DNA of 64,000 nucleotides from Pseudomonas frederiksbergensis (GTDB lineage Bacteria; Pseudomonadota; Gammaproteobacteria; Pseudomonadales; Pseudomonadaceae): NCBI RefSeq assembly GCF_035751725.1, contig NZ_CP142104.1, positions 868,001 to 932,000 of the forward strand, read 5' to 3'. Shown piece by piece: positions 32,988 to 43,309 of this stretch (position 1 is its first letter; each line of letters starts with the position of its first letter). The notes under the pieces were generated by a model. It saw only the letters and a program-made list of their open reading frames with translations, ran no database searches and was not told where the DNA came from. The position numbers and the translations under genes were made by a program.

Positions 32988-35852
32988 ATGCTCGAGCTCA
33001 CTCTAGAGCAGATATCCATGGCCCAGGTGGCTGTGGATAAAGACGCCGCGCTGCAACTGCTCGCTGACAAACTGGTGGCCGATGGCCTGGTAGCCGAGGG
33101 CTATCTTGCCGGCTTGCAGGCCCGCGAGGCCCAGGGCTCGACCTTTCTTGGCCAAGGTATCGCCATCCCCCACGGCACCCCGCAGACCCGCGACCTGGTT
33201 TACTCCACCGGCGTGCGCTTGCTGCAATTCCCCGAAGGCGTGGATTGGGGCGATGGCCAGATCGTTTACCTGGCGATCGGCATCGCGGCGAAATCCGACG
33301 AACACCTGCGTTTGCTGCAACTGCTGACCCGTGCCCTCGGCGAGACCGACCTGGGCCAGGCCCTGCGCCGCGCCGGTTCCGCCGAAGCCCTGTTGAAATT
33401 GTTGCAAGGCGCGCCGCAGGAACTGGCGCTGGATGCACAGATGATCGGCCTCGGCGTGTCGGCCGACGACTTCGAAGAGCTGGTTTGGCGCGGCGCTCGG
33501 TTGCTGCGCCAGGCCGATTGCGTGAGCAACGGTTTTGCCGGCGTGCTGCAGCAGGTCGATGCGTTGCCCCTCGGCGACGGGCTCTGGTGGCTGCACAGCG
33601 AACAGACCGTCAAGCGCCCGGGCCTGGCCTTCGTTACGCCGGACAAACCCATTCGTTACCTCGGCCAACCCTTGAGCGGACTGTTCTGCCTGGCGAGTCT
33701 CGGGGAAGCGCACCAAGCCTTGTTGGAAAGACTCTGCGCATTGCTGATCGAAGGTCGCGGCCATGAACTGGGTCGCGCCACCAGCAGCCGCAAGGTCCTG
33801 GAAGTGCTGGGCGGCGAGTTGCCTGCCGATTGGCCCAGTGCGCGTATCGGCCTGGCCAACGCCCATGGTTTGCATGCGCGTCCGGCGAAAATCCTCGCAC
33901 AACTGGCCAAGCGCTTCGAAGGCGAGATCCGCGTGCGCATCGTCGACGGCCAGGACAGCGCCGTGTCGGTGAAGAGCCTGAGCAAGCTGCTGAGCCTGGG
34001 CGCCCGTCGCGGTCAGGTCCTGGAGTTCATTGCCGAACCGGGTATTGCCGCCGATGCGTTGCCGGCGTTGCTGGCGGCCGTCGAAGAAGGCCTTGGCGAA
34101 GAAGTCGAACCGCTGCCGCCACCGAGTGCGCCACGGGAAACCACCATTGCCGAAGTCGCCACGGTGCTGCTGGCGCCCGAATCCGGCAGCCTGATCCAGG
34201 CCGTCGCCGCCGCGCCGGGCATCGCCATCGGCCCGGCGCATATCCAGGTGCAGCAAGACATCGATTATCCGCTGCGTGGCGAGTCCCCGGCGATCGAGCG
34301 CGAGCGCCTGCAAAAAGCCCTGGGCCAAGTGCGTCGGGATATCCAGGGGCTGATCGAGCGGGCGAAGGCCAAGGCCATCCGCGAGATCTTCATCACCCAC
34401 CAGGAGATGCTCGACGACCCGGAACTGACCGACGAAGTCGACACCCGCCTGAAACTCGGCGAGAGCGCGCAAGCGGCGTGGATGGGGGTGATCGAGGCCG
34501 CCGCGAAAGAGCAGGAAGCCCTGCAGGATGCGTTGCTTGCCGAACGTGCCGCGGATCTGCGGGACGTCGGTCGTCGAGTGCTGGCGCAGTTGTGCGGCAT
34601 CGAGACTCCGGCTGAACCGGATCAACCGTACATCCTGGTGATGGACGAAGTCGGCCCGTCCGATGTCGCTCGCCTGGACCCGGCCCGCGTGGCGGGGATT
34701 CTTACCGCACGTGGCGGCGCCACCGCCCACAGCGCCATCGTCGCCCGCGCCTTGGGCATTCCGGCCTTGGTGGGCGCGGGTGCTGCGGTGTTGCTGTTGG
34801 CGCCGGGCACCTCCTTGCTGCTGGACGGCCAACGCGGTCGCCTGCATGTCGATCCGGACGCCGCGACCCTGCAACGGGCCGCCGAAGAGCGCGATACCCG
34901 CGAACAGCGCCTCAAGGTCGCTGCCGAGCAACGGCACCAACCAGCGCTGACCCGCGACGGTCATGCCGTGGAAGTGTTCGCCAACGTCGGCGAAAGCGCT
35001 GGCGTCACCAGCGCGGTGGAGCAGGGCGCCGAAGGCATCGGCCTGCTGCGCACCGAGTTGATCTTCATGGCCCACACCGAGGCTCCGGACGAAGCGACCC
35101 AGGAAGCCGAATACCGCAAGGTGCTCGAGGGCCTGGCCGGTCGGCCGCTAGTGGTGCGCACCCTCGATGTGGGCGGTGACAAACCGCTGCCTTACTGGCC
35201 GATCGCCAAAGAAGAAAACCCTTTCCTCGGCGTGCGCGGTATCCGCCTGACATTGCAACGTCCGCAGGTCATGGAAGCACAGCTGCGTGCCCTGTTGCGC
35301 TCCGCCGACAACCGTCCCCTACGGATCATGTTCCCCATGGTCGGCAGCGTCGACGAGTGGCGCCAGGCCCGGGACATGACCGAACGGCTGCGTCGGGAAA
35401 TCCCTGTGGCGGACTTGCAGTTGGGCATCATGATCGAAGTGCCGTCCGCCGCGCTGCTGGCCCCGGTGCTCGCCCGGGAAGTCGATTTTTTCAGCGTCGG
35501 GACCAACGACCTGACGCAATACACCCTGGCGATCGACCGTGGTCACCCGACCCTGTCGGCCCAGGCCGATGGCTTGCACCCGGCGGTGTTGCAGCTGATC
35601 GACATCACCGTGCGCGCCGCCCATGCCCATGGCAAATGGGTGGGTGTGTGTGGCGAGCTGGCGGCCGATCCGCTGGCGGTGCCGGTGCTGGTGGGCCTGG
35701 GCGTCGACGAGCTGAGTGTCTCGGCCCGCAGCATTGCCGAGGTCAAGGCGCGGGTCCGCGAATTGAGCCTGGCGCAAGTACAAACCCTGGCCCGAGAGGC
35801 ATTGGCCGTGGGCAGCGCCGATGACGTGCGCGCATTAGTGGAGGCGCTGTAA
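32988..35852 (+). CDS. fruB: Fructose PTS multiphosphoryl transfer protein (EIIA-HPr-EI fusion)
   Basis: The 954-residue fusion carries phosphate from PEP to FruA. EIIA-Fru (about 1-145) has phospho-His62 in GIAIPHGTP; an intermediate segment follows; the HPr-like domain has His296 in GLHARPAKI; and Enzyme I (about 400-954) has phospho-His581 in GGATAHSAIVAR, plus the PEP-binding LRTELIFM and GTNDLTQYTLAIDR. ATG 32988 has AAAGGAGA upstream. The stop overlaps the fruK start (TAATG). Confidence 0.97.
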   Translation: MLELTLEQISMAQVAVDKDAALQLLADKLVADGLVAEGYLAGLQAREAQGSTFLGQGIAIPHGTPQTRDLVYSTGVRLLQFPEGVDWGDGQIVYLAIGIAAKSDEHLRLLQLLTRALGETDLGQALRRAGSAEALLKLLQGAPQELALDAQMIGLGVSADDFEELVWRGARLLRQADCVSNGFAGVLQQVDALPLGDGLWWLHSEQTVKRPGLAFVTPDKPIRYLGQPLSGLFCLASLGEAHQALLERLCALLIEGRGHELGRATSSRKVLEVLGGELPADWPSARIGLANAHGLHARPAKILAQLAKRFEGEIRVRIVDGQDSAVSVKSLSKLLSLGARRGQVLEFIAEPGIAADALPALLAAVEEGLGEEVEPLPPPSAPRETTIAEVATVLLAPESGSLIQAVAAAPGIAIGPAHIQVQQDIDYPLRGESPAIERERLQKALGQVRRDIQGLIERAKAKAIREIFITHQEMLDDPELTDEVDTRLKLGESAQAAWMGVIEAAAKEQEALQDALLAERAADLRDVGRRVLAQLCGIETPAEPDQPYILVMDEVGPSDVARLDPARVAGILTARGGATAHSAIVARALGIPALVGAGAAVLLLAPGTSLLLDGQRGRLHVDPDAATLQRAAEERDTREQRLKVAAEQRHQPALTRDGHAVEVFANVGESAGVTSAVEQGAEGIGLLRTELIFMAHTEAPDEATQEAEYRKVLEGLAGRPLVVRTLDVGGDKPLPYWPIAKEENPFLGVRGIRLTLQRPQVMEAQLRALLRSADNRPLRIMFPMVGSVDEWRQARDMTERLRREIPVADLQLGIMIEVPSAALLAPVLAREVDFFSVGTNDLTQYTLAIDRGHPTLSAQADGLHPAVLQLIDITVRAAHAHGKWVGVCGELAADPLAVPVLVGLGVDELSVSARSIAEVKARVRELSLAQVQTLAREALAVGSADDVRALVEAL

Positions 35853-36793
35853 TGGCGAAGATTCTTACCCTGACCCTCAACCCGGCGCTCGACCTCACGG
35901 TGGAGTTGGCGCGCCTGGAACCGGGCCAGGTCAACCGCAGCGACGCCATGCACGCCCACGCGGCCGGCAAGGGTGTGAACGTGGCCCAGGTGTTGGCCGA
36001 CCTCGGCCATACGCTGACGGTCAGCGGTTTCCTGGGAGAAGACAACGCCCAGGTGTTCGAGACATTGTTCGCCCAGCGTGGCTTTGTTGACGGCTTCATC
36101 CGTGTTCCTGGCGAAACCCGCAGCAACATCAAGCTGGCCGAGCAGGACGGGCGCATCACCGACCTCAACGGCCCCGGCCCGATGGTCGATGAAGCCGCGC
36201 AGCAGGCGTTGCTGGCGCGCCTCGAGCAAATTGCTCCTGGCCATGACGCGGTGGTCGTCGCCGGTAGCTTGCCCCGAGGCGTCAGTCCGCAATGGTTGCA
36301 GGCGCTGATTACCCGGCTGAAAAAGCTCGGCTTGAACGTCGCCCTCGACACCAGCGGCGAGGCCCTGCGTGTCGCCCTGGCGGCAGGGCCATGGCTGATC
36401 AAGCCCAACACCGAGGAATTGGCCGATGCCCTGGGTTGCGATGTGGTCACTGAGCTGGCCCAAGCCCAAGCGGCTCGGCAGCTGCATAGCCAAGGCGTGG
36501 AACATGTAGTGATTTCCCATGGGGCCGACGGTGTGAATTGGTTCAGCGTCGGTTCAGCGCTGCATGCCTCGCCACCCAAGGTCACGGTTGCCAGCACCGT
36601 CGGCGCTGGTGATTCGCTGCTGGCCGGCATGCTGCACGGATTGCTCGGTGCCCACGCGCCGGAGCAAACCCTGCGCACCGCGACGGCCATTGCTGCCATG
36701 GCGGTCACGCAGATCGGTTTTGGTATCCACGACACCGCGTTGCTGGCGTCGCTTGAACAGGGCGTGCGCGTGCGCCCCCTGACAGAACAATAA
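35852..36793 (+). CDS. fruK: 1-phosphofructokinase
   Basis: The 313-residue PfkB-family kinase phosphorylates fructose-1-phosphate to fructose-1,6-bisphosphate. It begins MAKILTLTLNPALDLTVEL, with AAGKGVNVAQVLADLG at the substrate site and the catalytic/anion-hole motif GAGDSLLAGML near the C-terminus. It overlaps fruB by 1 bp and precedes fruA by 13 bp, completing the fruBKA operon. Confidence 0.96.
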   Translation: MAKILTLTLNPALDLTVELARLEPGQVNRSDAMHAHAAGKGVNVAQVLADLGHTLTVSGFLGEDNAQVFETLFAQRGFVDGFIRVPGETRSNIKLAEQDGRITDLNGPGPMVDEAAQQALLARLEQIAPGHDAVVVAGSLPRGVSPQWLQALITRLKKLGLNVALDTSGEALRVALAAGPWLIKPNTEELADALGCDVVTELAQAQAARQLHSQGVEHVVISHGADGVNWFSVGSALHASPPKVTVASTVGAGDSLLAGMLHGLLGAHAPEQTLRTATAIAAMAVTQIGFGIHDTALLASLEQGVRVRPLTEQ

Positions 36794-36806
36794 GAGGGTT
36801 CGCAAG

Positions 36807-38552
36807 ATGAAATTAGCCATTGTGACGGCTTGCCCGAACGGCATGGTCACCAGTGTGTTGTGCGCCCGCCTGCTGGATGCGGCGGCCCAGCGCCAAGGTT
36901 GGAGCACCAGTGTCGAAGTCCATGACGCGGCTCACCCGGAGCGCCAATTGTCGGCGGCGACACTGGAAGCGGCCGAATGGGTATTGCTGGTTGCCAGCGG
37001 CCCGGTGGATCTGTCGCGATTCGTCGGCAAGCGGGTGTTCCGCAGCACCCCGGCCCTGGCCTTGCAAGACGTTGATGCGGTACTGCGCCGTGGCGCCGAG
37101 GAGGCCGAGGTACTGGGCGAAGCCGATGTGCTCGCCGAAGAGCCTGCGCCATCGACCGAGCGCGCCCCACGCCTGGTTGCCATCACCGCATGCCCGACCG
37201 GTGTCGCCCACACCTTCATGGCCGCCGAAGCCTTGCAACAGGCAGCGGCGCGCTTGGGCTACGACCTCAAGATCGAAACCCAGGGCTCGGTGGGCGCGCG
37301 CAATCCCTTGAGCCCCGAGGCGATTGCCGAGGCCGACGTGGTGCTGCTGGCGACCGATATCGAAGTCGCCACCGAGCGTTTTGCCGGCAAGAAGATCTAT
37401 CGCTGCGGCACCGGCATTGCGTTGAAGCAGGCCGAAGCCACGCTGAAAAAAGCCTTGGCTGAAGGCCGACAGGAAAGCGCGGCGAGCGGCGCCTCCGGCG
37501 GTCCGGCGAAAGCCGAAAAGACCGGCGTCTACAAGCACTTGCTGACGGGTGTTTCCTTCATGCTGCCTATGGTGGTGGCGGGTGGCTTGATGATCGCGTT
37601 GTCGTTCGTCTTCGGCATCGAGGCCTTCAAGGAACCTGGCACCCTGGCCGCGGCGCTGATGCAGATTGGCGGCGACACCGCGTTCAAACTGATGGTGCCG
37701 CTGCTGGCGGGCTATATCGCCTATTCCATTGCCGACCGACCCGGCCTGGCCCCAGGCATGATCGGCGGGATGCTGGCCAGCACCCTGGGCGCCGGTTTCA
37801 TCGGTGGGATCATCGCCGGTTTCCTGGCCGGTTACGCGGCCAAGGCGATCAACCGCTACGCACGTTTGCCCCAGAGCCTGGAAGCGCTCAAGCCAATCCT
37901 GATCATTCCATTGCTGGCGAGCCTGTTCACTGGCCTGGTGATGATCTACATCGTCGGCAAGCCGGTGGCGGGCATGCTTGAGGGCTTGACGCACTTCCTC
38001 GACAGCATGGGCACCACCAACGCGTTGCTGCTGGGCGTGCTGCTGGGGGCGATGATGTGCGTCGACCTCGGTGGGCCGATCAACAAGGCCGCCTACGCGT
38101 TTTCCGTGGGACTGCTCGCTTCGCAAAGTTATGCACCCATGGCCGCGACCATGGCCGCAGGCATGGTGCCGCCGATTGGCCTGGGCATCGCCACGTTCAT
38201 TGCCCGCCGCAAATTCGCCAAGACCGAGCGCGAGGCCGGTAAAGCAGCGCTGGTGCTGGGGCTGTGCTTCATCTCCGAAGGTGCGATTCCGTTCGCCGCC
38301 AAGGACCCGCTGCGGGTGATCCCGGCCAGCATCGCCGGCGGCGCGCTGACCGGGGCGCTGTCGATGTACTTCGGCTGCAAACTCATGGCGCCTCACGGCG
38401 GGCTGTTCGTGATGCTGATCCCCAACGCCATCAATCACGCGCTGCTGTACCTGTTGGCGATCGTCGCGGGAAGCCTGGTGACGGGCGTGGCGTATGCGCT
38501 GCTCAAGCGGCCGGAAGCGGTGGAAATGGCGTTGGAGCCGGCCAAGGCCTGA
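36807..38552 (+). CDS. fruA: Fructose PTS permease EIIB'BC
   Basis: The 581-residue membrane transporter takes up fructose as fructose-1-phosphate. The N-terminal EIIB' domain (IVTACPNGMVTSVL, Cys9) is followed by a second EIIB domain with phospho-Cys129 in ITACPTGVAHTFMAAEAL. The EIIC domain (about 235-570) has GVSFMLPMVVAGGLMIALSF and AAFMCVDLGGPINKAAYA-like segments. ATG 36807 has AGAGGG upstream. It is the last gene of fruBKA; a REP hairpin follows. Confidence 0.96.
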   Translation: MKLAIVTACPNGMVTSVLCARLLDAAAQRQGWSTSVEVHDAAHPERQLSAATLEAAEWVLLVASGPVDLSRFVGKRVFRSTPALALQDVDAVLRRGAEEAEVLGEADVLAEEPAPSTERAPRLVAITACPTGVAHTFMAAEALQQAAARLGYDLKIETQGSVGARNPLSPEAIAEADVVLLATDIEVATERFAGKKIYRCGTGIALKQAEATLKKALAEGRQESAASGASGGPAKAEKTGVYKHLLTGVSFMLPMVVAGGLMIALSFVFGIEAFKEPGTLAAALMQIGGDTAFKLMVPLLAGYIAYSIADRPGLAPGMIGGMLASTLGAGFIGGIIAGFLAGYAAKAINRYARLPQSLEALKPILIIPLLASLFTGLVMIYIVGKPVAGMLEGLTHFLDSMGTTNALLLGVLLGAMMCVDLGGPINKAAYAFSVGLLASQSYAPMAATMAAGMVPPIGLGIATFIARRKFAKTEREAGKAALVLGLCFISEGAIPFAAKDPLRVIPASIAGGALTGALSMYFGCKLMAPHGGLFVMLIPNAINHALLYLLAIVAGSLVTGVAYALLKRPEAVEMALEPAKA

Positions 38553-38568
38553 GCCCACTCCGGTTCCC

Positions 38569-38590
38569 CTGTGGGAGCCTGCTCCCACAG
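38569..38590. repeat. REP hairpin after fruA
   Basis: CTGTGGGAGC-CT-GCTCCCACAG, a perfect 10-bp stem of the same class as the other REP elements here. A half element (CCTGTGGGAGCGGG) also follows the phoD stop near 40222. Confidence 0.75.
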
Positions 38591-38617
38591 CTGGTTTTTG
38601 GAGCAGGCATAAAATCC

Positions 38618-38635
38618 CTGTCACACCCACTTCAT
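38618..38635 (+). promoter_or_regulatory. Possible Pho box upstream of phoD
   Basis: CTGTCAC-ACCC-ACTTCAT has the 7+4+7 layout of a PhoB site; the first repeat matches well and the second only partly. CATGCT at 38641 could be a -10. Control by phosphate starvation would suit a phosphatase. Confidence 0.4.
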
Positions 38636-38675
38636 ACAGCCATGCTTAAGTTTTCCCATTTCAAGGGAGAACACC

Positions 38676-40217
38676 ATGAGCGAATTCGATCTGGGCCGTC
38701 GCCGTGTCATGCAAGTCGTCGGCGCTGGTTTATTGCTGCCCGGGCTGGCTCCGGCGGTGATCGCTTCGGTCAAGGACCGGCCAGTGCTGACCGAAGGCGT
38801 GCAGTCCGGCGACTTGCAGGGCGACCGGGCGATGATCTGGAGTCGCAGCGACCGCCCGGCGCGGATGGTGGTGGAATGGGACACCCGTAGTCAGTTCTCC
38901 AATCCCCGGCGCTTTGTCTCGGCGCTGGCCGACAGCCGCAGCGATTTCACCGCCCGGGTCGAACTCACCGGTTTGCCCCGCGACCAGGCGATTTTCTATC
39001 GCGTGCATTTCGAAGACGCCCAGAGCGGGGTAGCCAGCGAACCTTGGCTCGGCCATCTGCGCAGCGTCCCGCAGTTCAAGCGCAACATCCGTTTTGTCTG
39101 GAGCGGCGATACCGTCGGCCAGGGCTTCGGCATCAACCCGGACATCGGTGGGATGCGCATCTACGAAGCCATGCGCCTGCGCCTGCCGGATTTCTTTATC
39201 CACAGCGGCGATACCATCTACGCCGACGGCCCGGTGCCGGCGCAGATTACCACCGAGGGTGGCCGTATCTGGCGCAACCTCACCACCGAAGCCAAGAGCA
39301 AGGTCGCCGAGACTTTGGACGAATATCGGGGCAACTACCGCTACAACCTGATGGATGAAAACGTGCGTCGCTTCAACGCCGAAGTGCCGCAGATCTGGCA
39401 ATGGGACGACCACGAGGTCGTCAACAACTGGTCGCCGGGCAAGCAACTGGACGAGCGCTACCAGACCAAGGATATCCACAGCTTGGTGGGGCGTGCGCGA
39501 CAGGCCTGGCTGGAATACGCGCCGATGCGCCGGCAGAAGGCCGACGGCGGCGGGCGCATCTACCGCAAGCTCGGTTACGGGCCGCTGCTGGATGTGTTCG
39601 TGCTGGACATGCGCAGTTACCGCGAAGCCAATGACGCCAACCTCGGCGCGGCGAAACCGTTCCTCGGGCGCGAGCAGTTGAACTGGCTCAAGCGTGAATT
39701 GAAGCAGTCCCGGGCGCAGTGGAAAGTCATCGCCGCCGACATGCCCATCGGCTTGGGTGTGCCGGATGGCGAAGTCAGCCCCGGCGTGCCGCGCTGGGAA
39801 GCGGTTGCCAACGGTGACCCGGGCGAGGCCCAGGGCCGTGAGTTGGAAATCGCCGAACTGCTCGGCTACCTGCGCAAGCATCAGGTGCGCAACTACGTCT
39901 GGCTGACCGCCGATGTGCACTATTGCGCCGCCCATCACTACCATCCCGAACACGCTGCGTTCCAGGATTTCGAACCGTTCTGGGAGTTCGTCGCCGGGCC
40001 GCTGAATGCCGGAAGTTTCGGGCCCAATGCCCTGGACAAGACCTTTGGCCCCGAAGTGGTGTTCCAGAAAGCCCCTCCGGCCCAGAACACCTCGCCGTTT
40101 GCCGGCTACCAGTTTTTCGGCGAGGTGAACATCGACGGGCAGAGCGGGGAAATGAGCGTGGTGCTGCGGGACCTGGAAGGCGTGGCGGTGTTCGAGAAGA
40201 AGCTACAACCGGTTTGA
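38676..40217 (+). CDS. phoD: Alkaline phosphatase D family protein (PhoD-like), Tat-exported
   Basis: The 513-residue phosphodiesterase/phosphatase has a twin-arginine signal (GRRRVMQVVGAGLLLPGLAPA), indicating folded export. The mature part shows FVWSGDTVGQG, HSGDTIYADGP, WQWDDHEVVNNW, DMRSY and WLTADVHYCAAHHYHP, the metal-binding motifs of the family. ATG 38676 has AAGGGAGA upstream. It resembles the P. aeruginosa EddA-type protein. The upstream Pho-box-like site suggests phosphate control. Confidence 0.92.
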   Translation: MSEFDLGRRRVMQVVGAGLLLPGLAPAVIASVKDRPVLTEGVQSGDLQGDRAMIWSRSDRPARMVVEWDTRSQFSNPRRFVSALADSRSDFTARVELTGLPRDQAIFYRVHFEDAQSGVASEPWLGHLRSVPQFKRNIRFVWSGDTVGQGFGINPDIGGMRIYEAMRLRLPDFFIHSGDTIYADGPVPAQITTEGGRIWRNLTTEAKSKVAETLDEYRGNYRYNLMDENVRRFNAEVPQIWQWDDHEVVNNWSPGKQLDERYQTKDIHSLVGRARQAWLEYAPMRRQKADGGGRIYRKLGYGPLLDVFVLDMRSYREANDANLGAAKPFLGREQLNWLKRELKQSRAQWKVIAADMPIGLGVPDGEVSPGVPRWEAVANGDPGEAQGRELEIAELLGYLRKHQVRNYVWLTADVHYCAAHHYHPEHAAFQDFEPFWEFVAGPLNAGSFGPNALDKTFGPEVVFQKAPPAQNTSPFAGYQFFGEVNIDGQSGEMSVVLRDLEGVAVFEKKLQPV

Positions 40218-40254
40218 TCCCCCTGTGGGAGCGGGATTGATGTTGTGGTCAGGA

Positions 40255-42798
40255 TCAGTACACATCCCGCCGATACCGCCCCTGCTCGATCAACTTCTCC
40301 ACTTCCTCGCGGCCCAGCACCAGGTTGAGCACGTGATCGACCCCTGACGCCATCCCTTGCAGGCTCCCGCAGACATAGATCACCGCGCCGTCAGCCAGCC
40401 ATTGCTTGAGCAGTGCCGCCGATTCCAGCAGGCGGTCCTGGACGTAGATTTTCTTTTCCTGATCCCGGGAGAAAGCCAGGTCCAGGCGCTCCAGATCGCC
40501 GCAGGTGACCCATTCCTGCAGCTCATCGCGGCAATGGAAATCGTGTTCGCGGTTGCGCTCGCCAAACAGCAGCCAGTTGCGCTGCATGCCCTCGGCGACG
40601 CGAGCCTTGAGCAAGCTGCGCAAGCCGGCCAGGCCTGTGCCGTTGCCCAGCAGGATCATCGGCACGCCTTGCGGCGGCAAATGGAAGCTGCTGTTGCGCC
40701 GCACCCGCAGACTGATAAGGCTGCCCAGCGGTGCATGTTCGGTCAACCAGCCGGAGCCGATGCCTAGGCTGCCATCGGCGTGACGTTCCTGGCGCACGAT
40801 CAGCTCCAGCACGCCATCGGCGGGAATCGATGCGATGGAGTATTCACGCATCCCCAGTGGCGCCAATGCTTGCACCAGTGCCTGGGCGTGCAGGCCGACC
40901 AGGTGGGCGCGATTTTGCGGCAACTGGCGCGTCGCCAGGGCCTGTTCGATTGTCTGCTGCAAGCCATCGACGTGTACCCGAGCGACTCCGGCGATCCCCA
41001 GCCCATCGAGGAAGTGTTCAATCGCCCACGGGGCATTGCGCGGCAGGATTTGCACCAGGTCGCCGGCCAGCCAACTGCTCGGCCCCGGAGCGGTGAGGCC
41101 CAGCAGATATACGCCAGATCCACTGCTGTCGGGGTTGAGCAGGGTGCGTTGGCTCAATGTCCAGTGCTCGAAGCTCGGCGCCTGCCAGGCGTCCACAGGG
41201 GCCTGGCCGGTGAGTTCGGCCAGTTGTTGTTGCCAATGGCGCAAGGCGTAAGGATCGCCGCTGTCCACTTCCACTGGCGCGAACAGCGTCTTGCCGCCGT
41301 GCTCCGCCAGCCAGGCATGCAGGCGACGGGCGAAGCCGCAGAAGTTCTCGTACTGGCGGTCGCCCAGGCCCAGCACCGAATACTGCAAGCGTTCCAGGCT
41401 CAGGGGCTGGCCCAGCACTTTTCGCTCAAAACCACGGACGCTGTCGGGGCCTTCGCCATCGCCAAACGTGCTGACCACGAACAAGGCGCGGGTCGAGCTG
41501 TTCAGATCCTGCTCGCTGACACCGGCCAGTGGCCGGACCTTCACCGGCAATCCGGCGGCCTGGAGTTGGCCGGCGGTCTGCCAGGCCAGTTGCTCGGCGA
41601 AACCGCTCTGGCTGGCGAAGCCGATCAGCCACGCCGGGGCGTCACCAGGGTTGTCGGCCAGCGCCTGGCGAGCCTGACGGACCTGGCGTTTCTTGCGTCG
41701 ACGGTCGAGGTACAGCAGCCACCCGGTGATAAAGAACAGCGGCATGGCCAACGCGGCGGCGGTCACCAGGATCCGGCCCACCAGGCCGAAATAACTGCCG
41801 ACATGCAGTGCGTAAATGCTCGTCAACCATTGCGCCTTGAGGCTCTTATCGCTGTAGCGGCTGTGACGGCTGATGACACCAGTGGCTGGGTCGAGGATGA
41901 GTTGGTTCAGCGCCCGGTCATGGGGGGCGTTTTTCAGCAGGTAGAACACCGTTGCCGGTTGTCCCGCTACCGGCGGCATGCGCACGTTATAAGCGGACAG
42001 GCCAGGACCTGCGGCGCTGTAGATACTGCTCCACATGGCGTGGTAGTCGGCAATCGGCGCCGGGCCGCCGGGTACGGGGCCGCGGTTGCGCACGCGCTCA
42101 TCCTTGGGTGAATCGGAAAGCAGGCGGGTCACGCCCTTGTTGTACCACTCGTAGGACCAGGTCAGCCCGGTCAGGGCGGCCAGCAGATAGAAGACCAGGC
42201 ACCAAGTACCAGCGACGGAGTGCAGGTCCCAATTGAAACTACGGCCTTTTTTCGCCCAGTCGAGGGTCAGCCAGGCACGCCAGTTTCTCCATTGGCGCGG
42301 CCAGCGCAGGTAGAGCCCGGACAGGCAGAAAAACGCCAGGATCAGCGTGCACGCGCCGGTGATCTGCCGGCCCACGTCGTCCAGGGTCAGGACGCGGTGC
42401 AGACGCAGCATCAAACCAAAGAAGTCCTGGCCCACCACATCGCCCATGAATTGCGCGTTGTAGGGGTTGAAGTAGCGCATCGGCCCGCGCTTCTCCCCGG
42501 GCGGGGCGGTGAAAATCACCCGTGCGGCATTGCCGCTGTCGGTCTCGACCCAGAGCATATTGACGGTCTTGCCGGACGCGGCTTCGATCTGTTCCACCAG
42601 TTCGGCAGGCGGCAGGACTCCGGCCGGTTGCTTTTCAACCGTCAGCACCTGCGGGTTCAACGCGCGCAGGATCTCGTCCTGGAACGACACCACCGCACCG
42701 GTAATGCCCATCAACGCCAGGACCAGCCCGGCAGTGATGCCGAAAAACCAGTGCAACTGGAACAGGGTTTTCTTCAACACGTCGCTCGCCTTGTTCAT
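40255..42798 (-). CDS. PepSY membrane protein fused to flavodoxin and ferredoxin-NADP reductase domains
   Basis: The 847-residue inner-membrane flavoprotein starts with PepSY-type helices ([20 protein letters not shown], about 14-35, then about 150-210 and 345-365). A flavodoxin domain (from about 385, [42 protein letters not shown]) and a reductase domain (from about 560; [37 protein letters not shown]) follow. It resembles the P. aeruginosa iron-uptake-linked oxidoreductase next to piuA and probably passes electrons across the membrane for ferric-siderophore reduction; this role is inferred. Confidence 0.88.
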   Translation of the reverse strand: MNKASDVLKKTLFQLHWFFGITAGLVLALMGITGAVVSFQDEILRALNPQVLTVEKQPAGVLPPAELVEQIEAASGKTVNMLWVETDSGNAARVIFTAPPGEKRGPMRYFNPYNAQFMGDVVGQDFFGLMLRLHRVLTLDDVGRQITGACTLILAFFCLSGLYLRWPRQWRNWRAWLTLDWAKKGRSFNWDLHSVAGTWCLVFYLLAALTGLTWSYEWYNKGVTRLLSDSPKDERVRNRGPVPGGPAPIADYHAMWSSIYSAAGPGLSAYNVRMPPVAGQPATVFYLLKNAPHDRALNQLILDPATGVISRHSRYSDKSLKAQWLTSIYALHVGSYFGLVGRILVTAAALAMPLFFITGWLLYLDRRRKKRQVRQARQALADNPGDAPAWLIGFASQSGFAEQLAWQTAGQLQAAGLPVKVRPLAGVSEQDLNSSTRALFVVSTFGDGEGPDSVRGFERKVLGQPLSLERLQYSVLGLGDRQYENFCGFARRLHAWLAEHGGKTLFAPVEVDSGDPYALRHWQQQLAELTGQAPVDAWQAPSFEHWTLSQRTLLNPDSSGSGVYLLGLTAPGPSSWLAGDLVQILPRNAPWAIEHFLDGLGIAGVARVHVDGLQQTIEQALATRQLPQNRAHLVGLHAQALVQALAPLGMREYSIASIPADGVLELIVRQERHADGSLGIGSGWLTEHAPLGSLISLRVRRNSSFHLPPQGVPMILLGNGTGLAGLRSLLKARVAEGMQRNWLLFGERNREHDFHCRDELQEWVTCGDLERLDLAFSRDQEKKIYVQDRLLESAALLKQWLADGAVIYVCGSLQGMASGVDHVLNLVLGREEVEKLIEQGRYRRDVY

Positions 42799-42865
42799 TC
42801 AAGTTGTCGTTACGGCGTGCATTATGCCGTGTGTTATCGAGAAGCATTCATAAACACGCCAAAAA

Positions 42866-42896
42866 GCCCCGATCACTTGCATGAGCGGGGCGTTTC
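42866..42896 (+). terminator. Orphan hairpin in the 42.8-43.3 kb gap
   Basis: GCCCCG (42866-42871) and CGGGGC (42886-42891) followed by GTTTCT on the plus strand. No plus-strand gene ends here, so it may be a leftover terminator of a lost gene, or structure in the 5' region of the minus-strand gene. Confidence 0.45.
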
Positions 42897-43309
42897 TGGC
42901 CTGCAGCGCTCCATTGAGGCACGGCAGCAAGCTTCCTCTCCACGGGCCAGCTGCCTGCTTGAAAATGGAGGTTAGTGCTTGACTCCACTCATTCTGAGAT
43001 ACGGGCCATGGGCCATGCCTATCGGCACCGCCTCTTCTCAGGTGGATGGCTGCAGCATGGCTGCAAGTTCGACTCTTCAGTAAGTTCTGTTGCTCGATAA
43101 AGTCACATGACCCAATTTTTATTTGTCATGTGTAAGTGGCTTGGATTGTTACTTGGTATGCTCAGCTGTTTTGTTTGTTAATACTTTGTCCGTTGTCGGG
43201 CGTCGCAAAAATATTCTAGAGTCTTTTGGCACGATCAACTAATAGCTGGATAAGTATTTATGGGGGGTCGGCATATTCTTTTTCTAACTCTAAAGACAGG
43301 AAGTCTCTG
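42897..43309. other. AT-rich gap before the toxin gene
   Basis: About 410 bp without a credible gene. Composition becomes AT-richer from about 43100. It must hold the promoter of the 43310 gene; I cannot pick a convincing -35/-10 pair. An in-frame TTG at 43226 could extend the next gene but has no ribosome site. Confidence 0.5.

Noticed and set aside
40780..42111. 443-codon plus-strand frame opposite the PepSY/flavodoxin gene
   Set aside because: The minus-strand gene has clear domains through this interval; the plus frame has none.
42799..42860. Possible Fur box upstream of the PepSY/flavodoxin gene
   Set aside because: The best match (around GATAAC and GAATGC) is poor to both 19-bp and 7-1-7 Fur models; function suggests iron control, but the site is not convincing.
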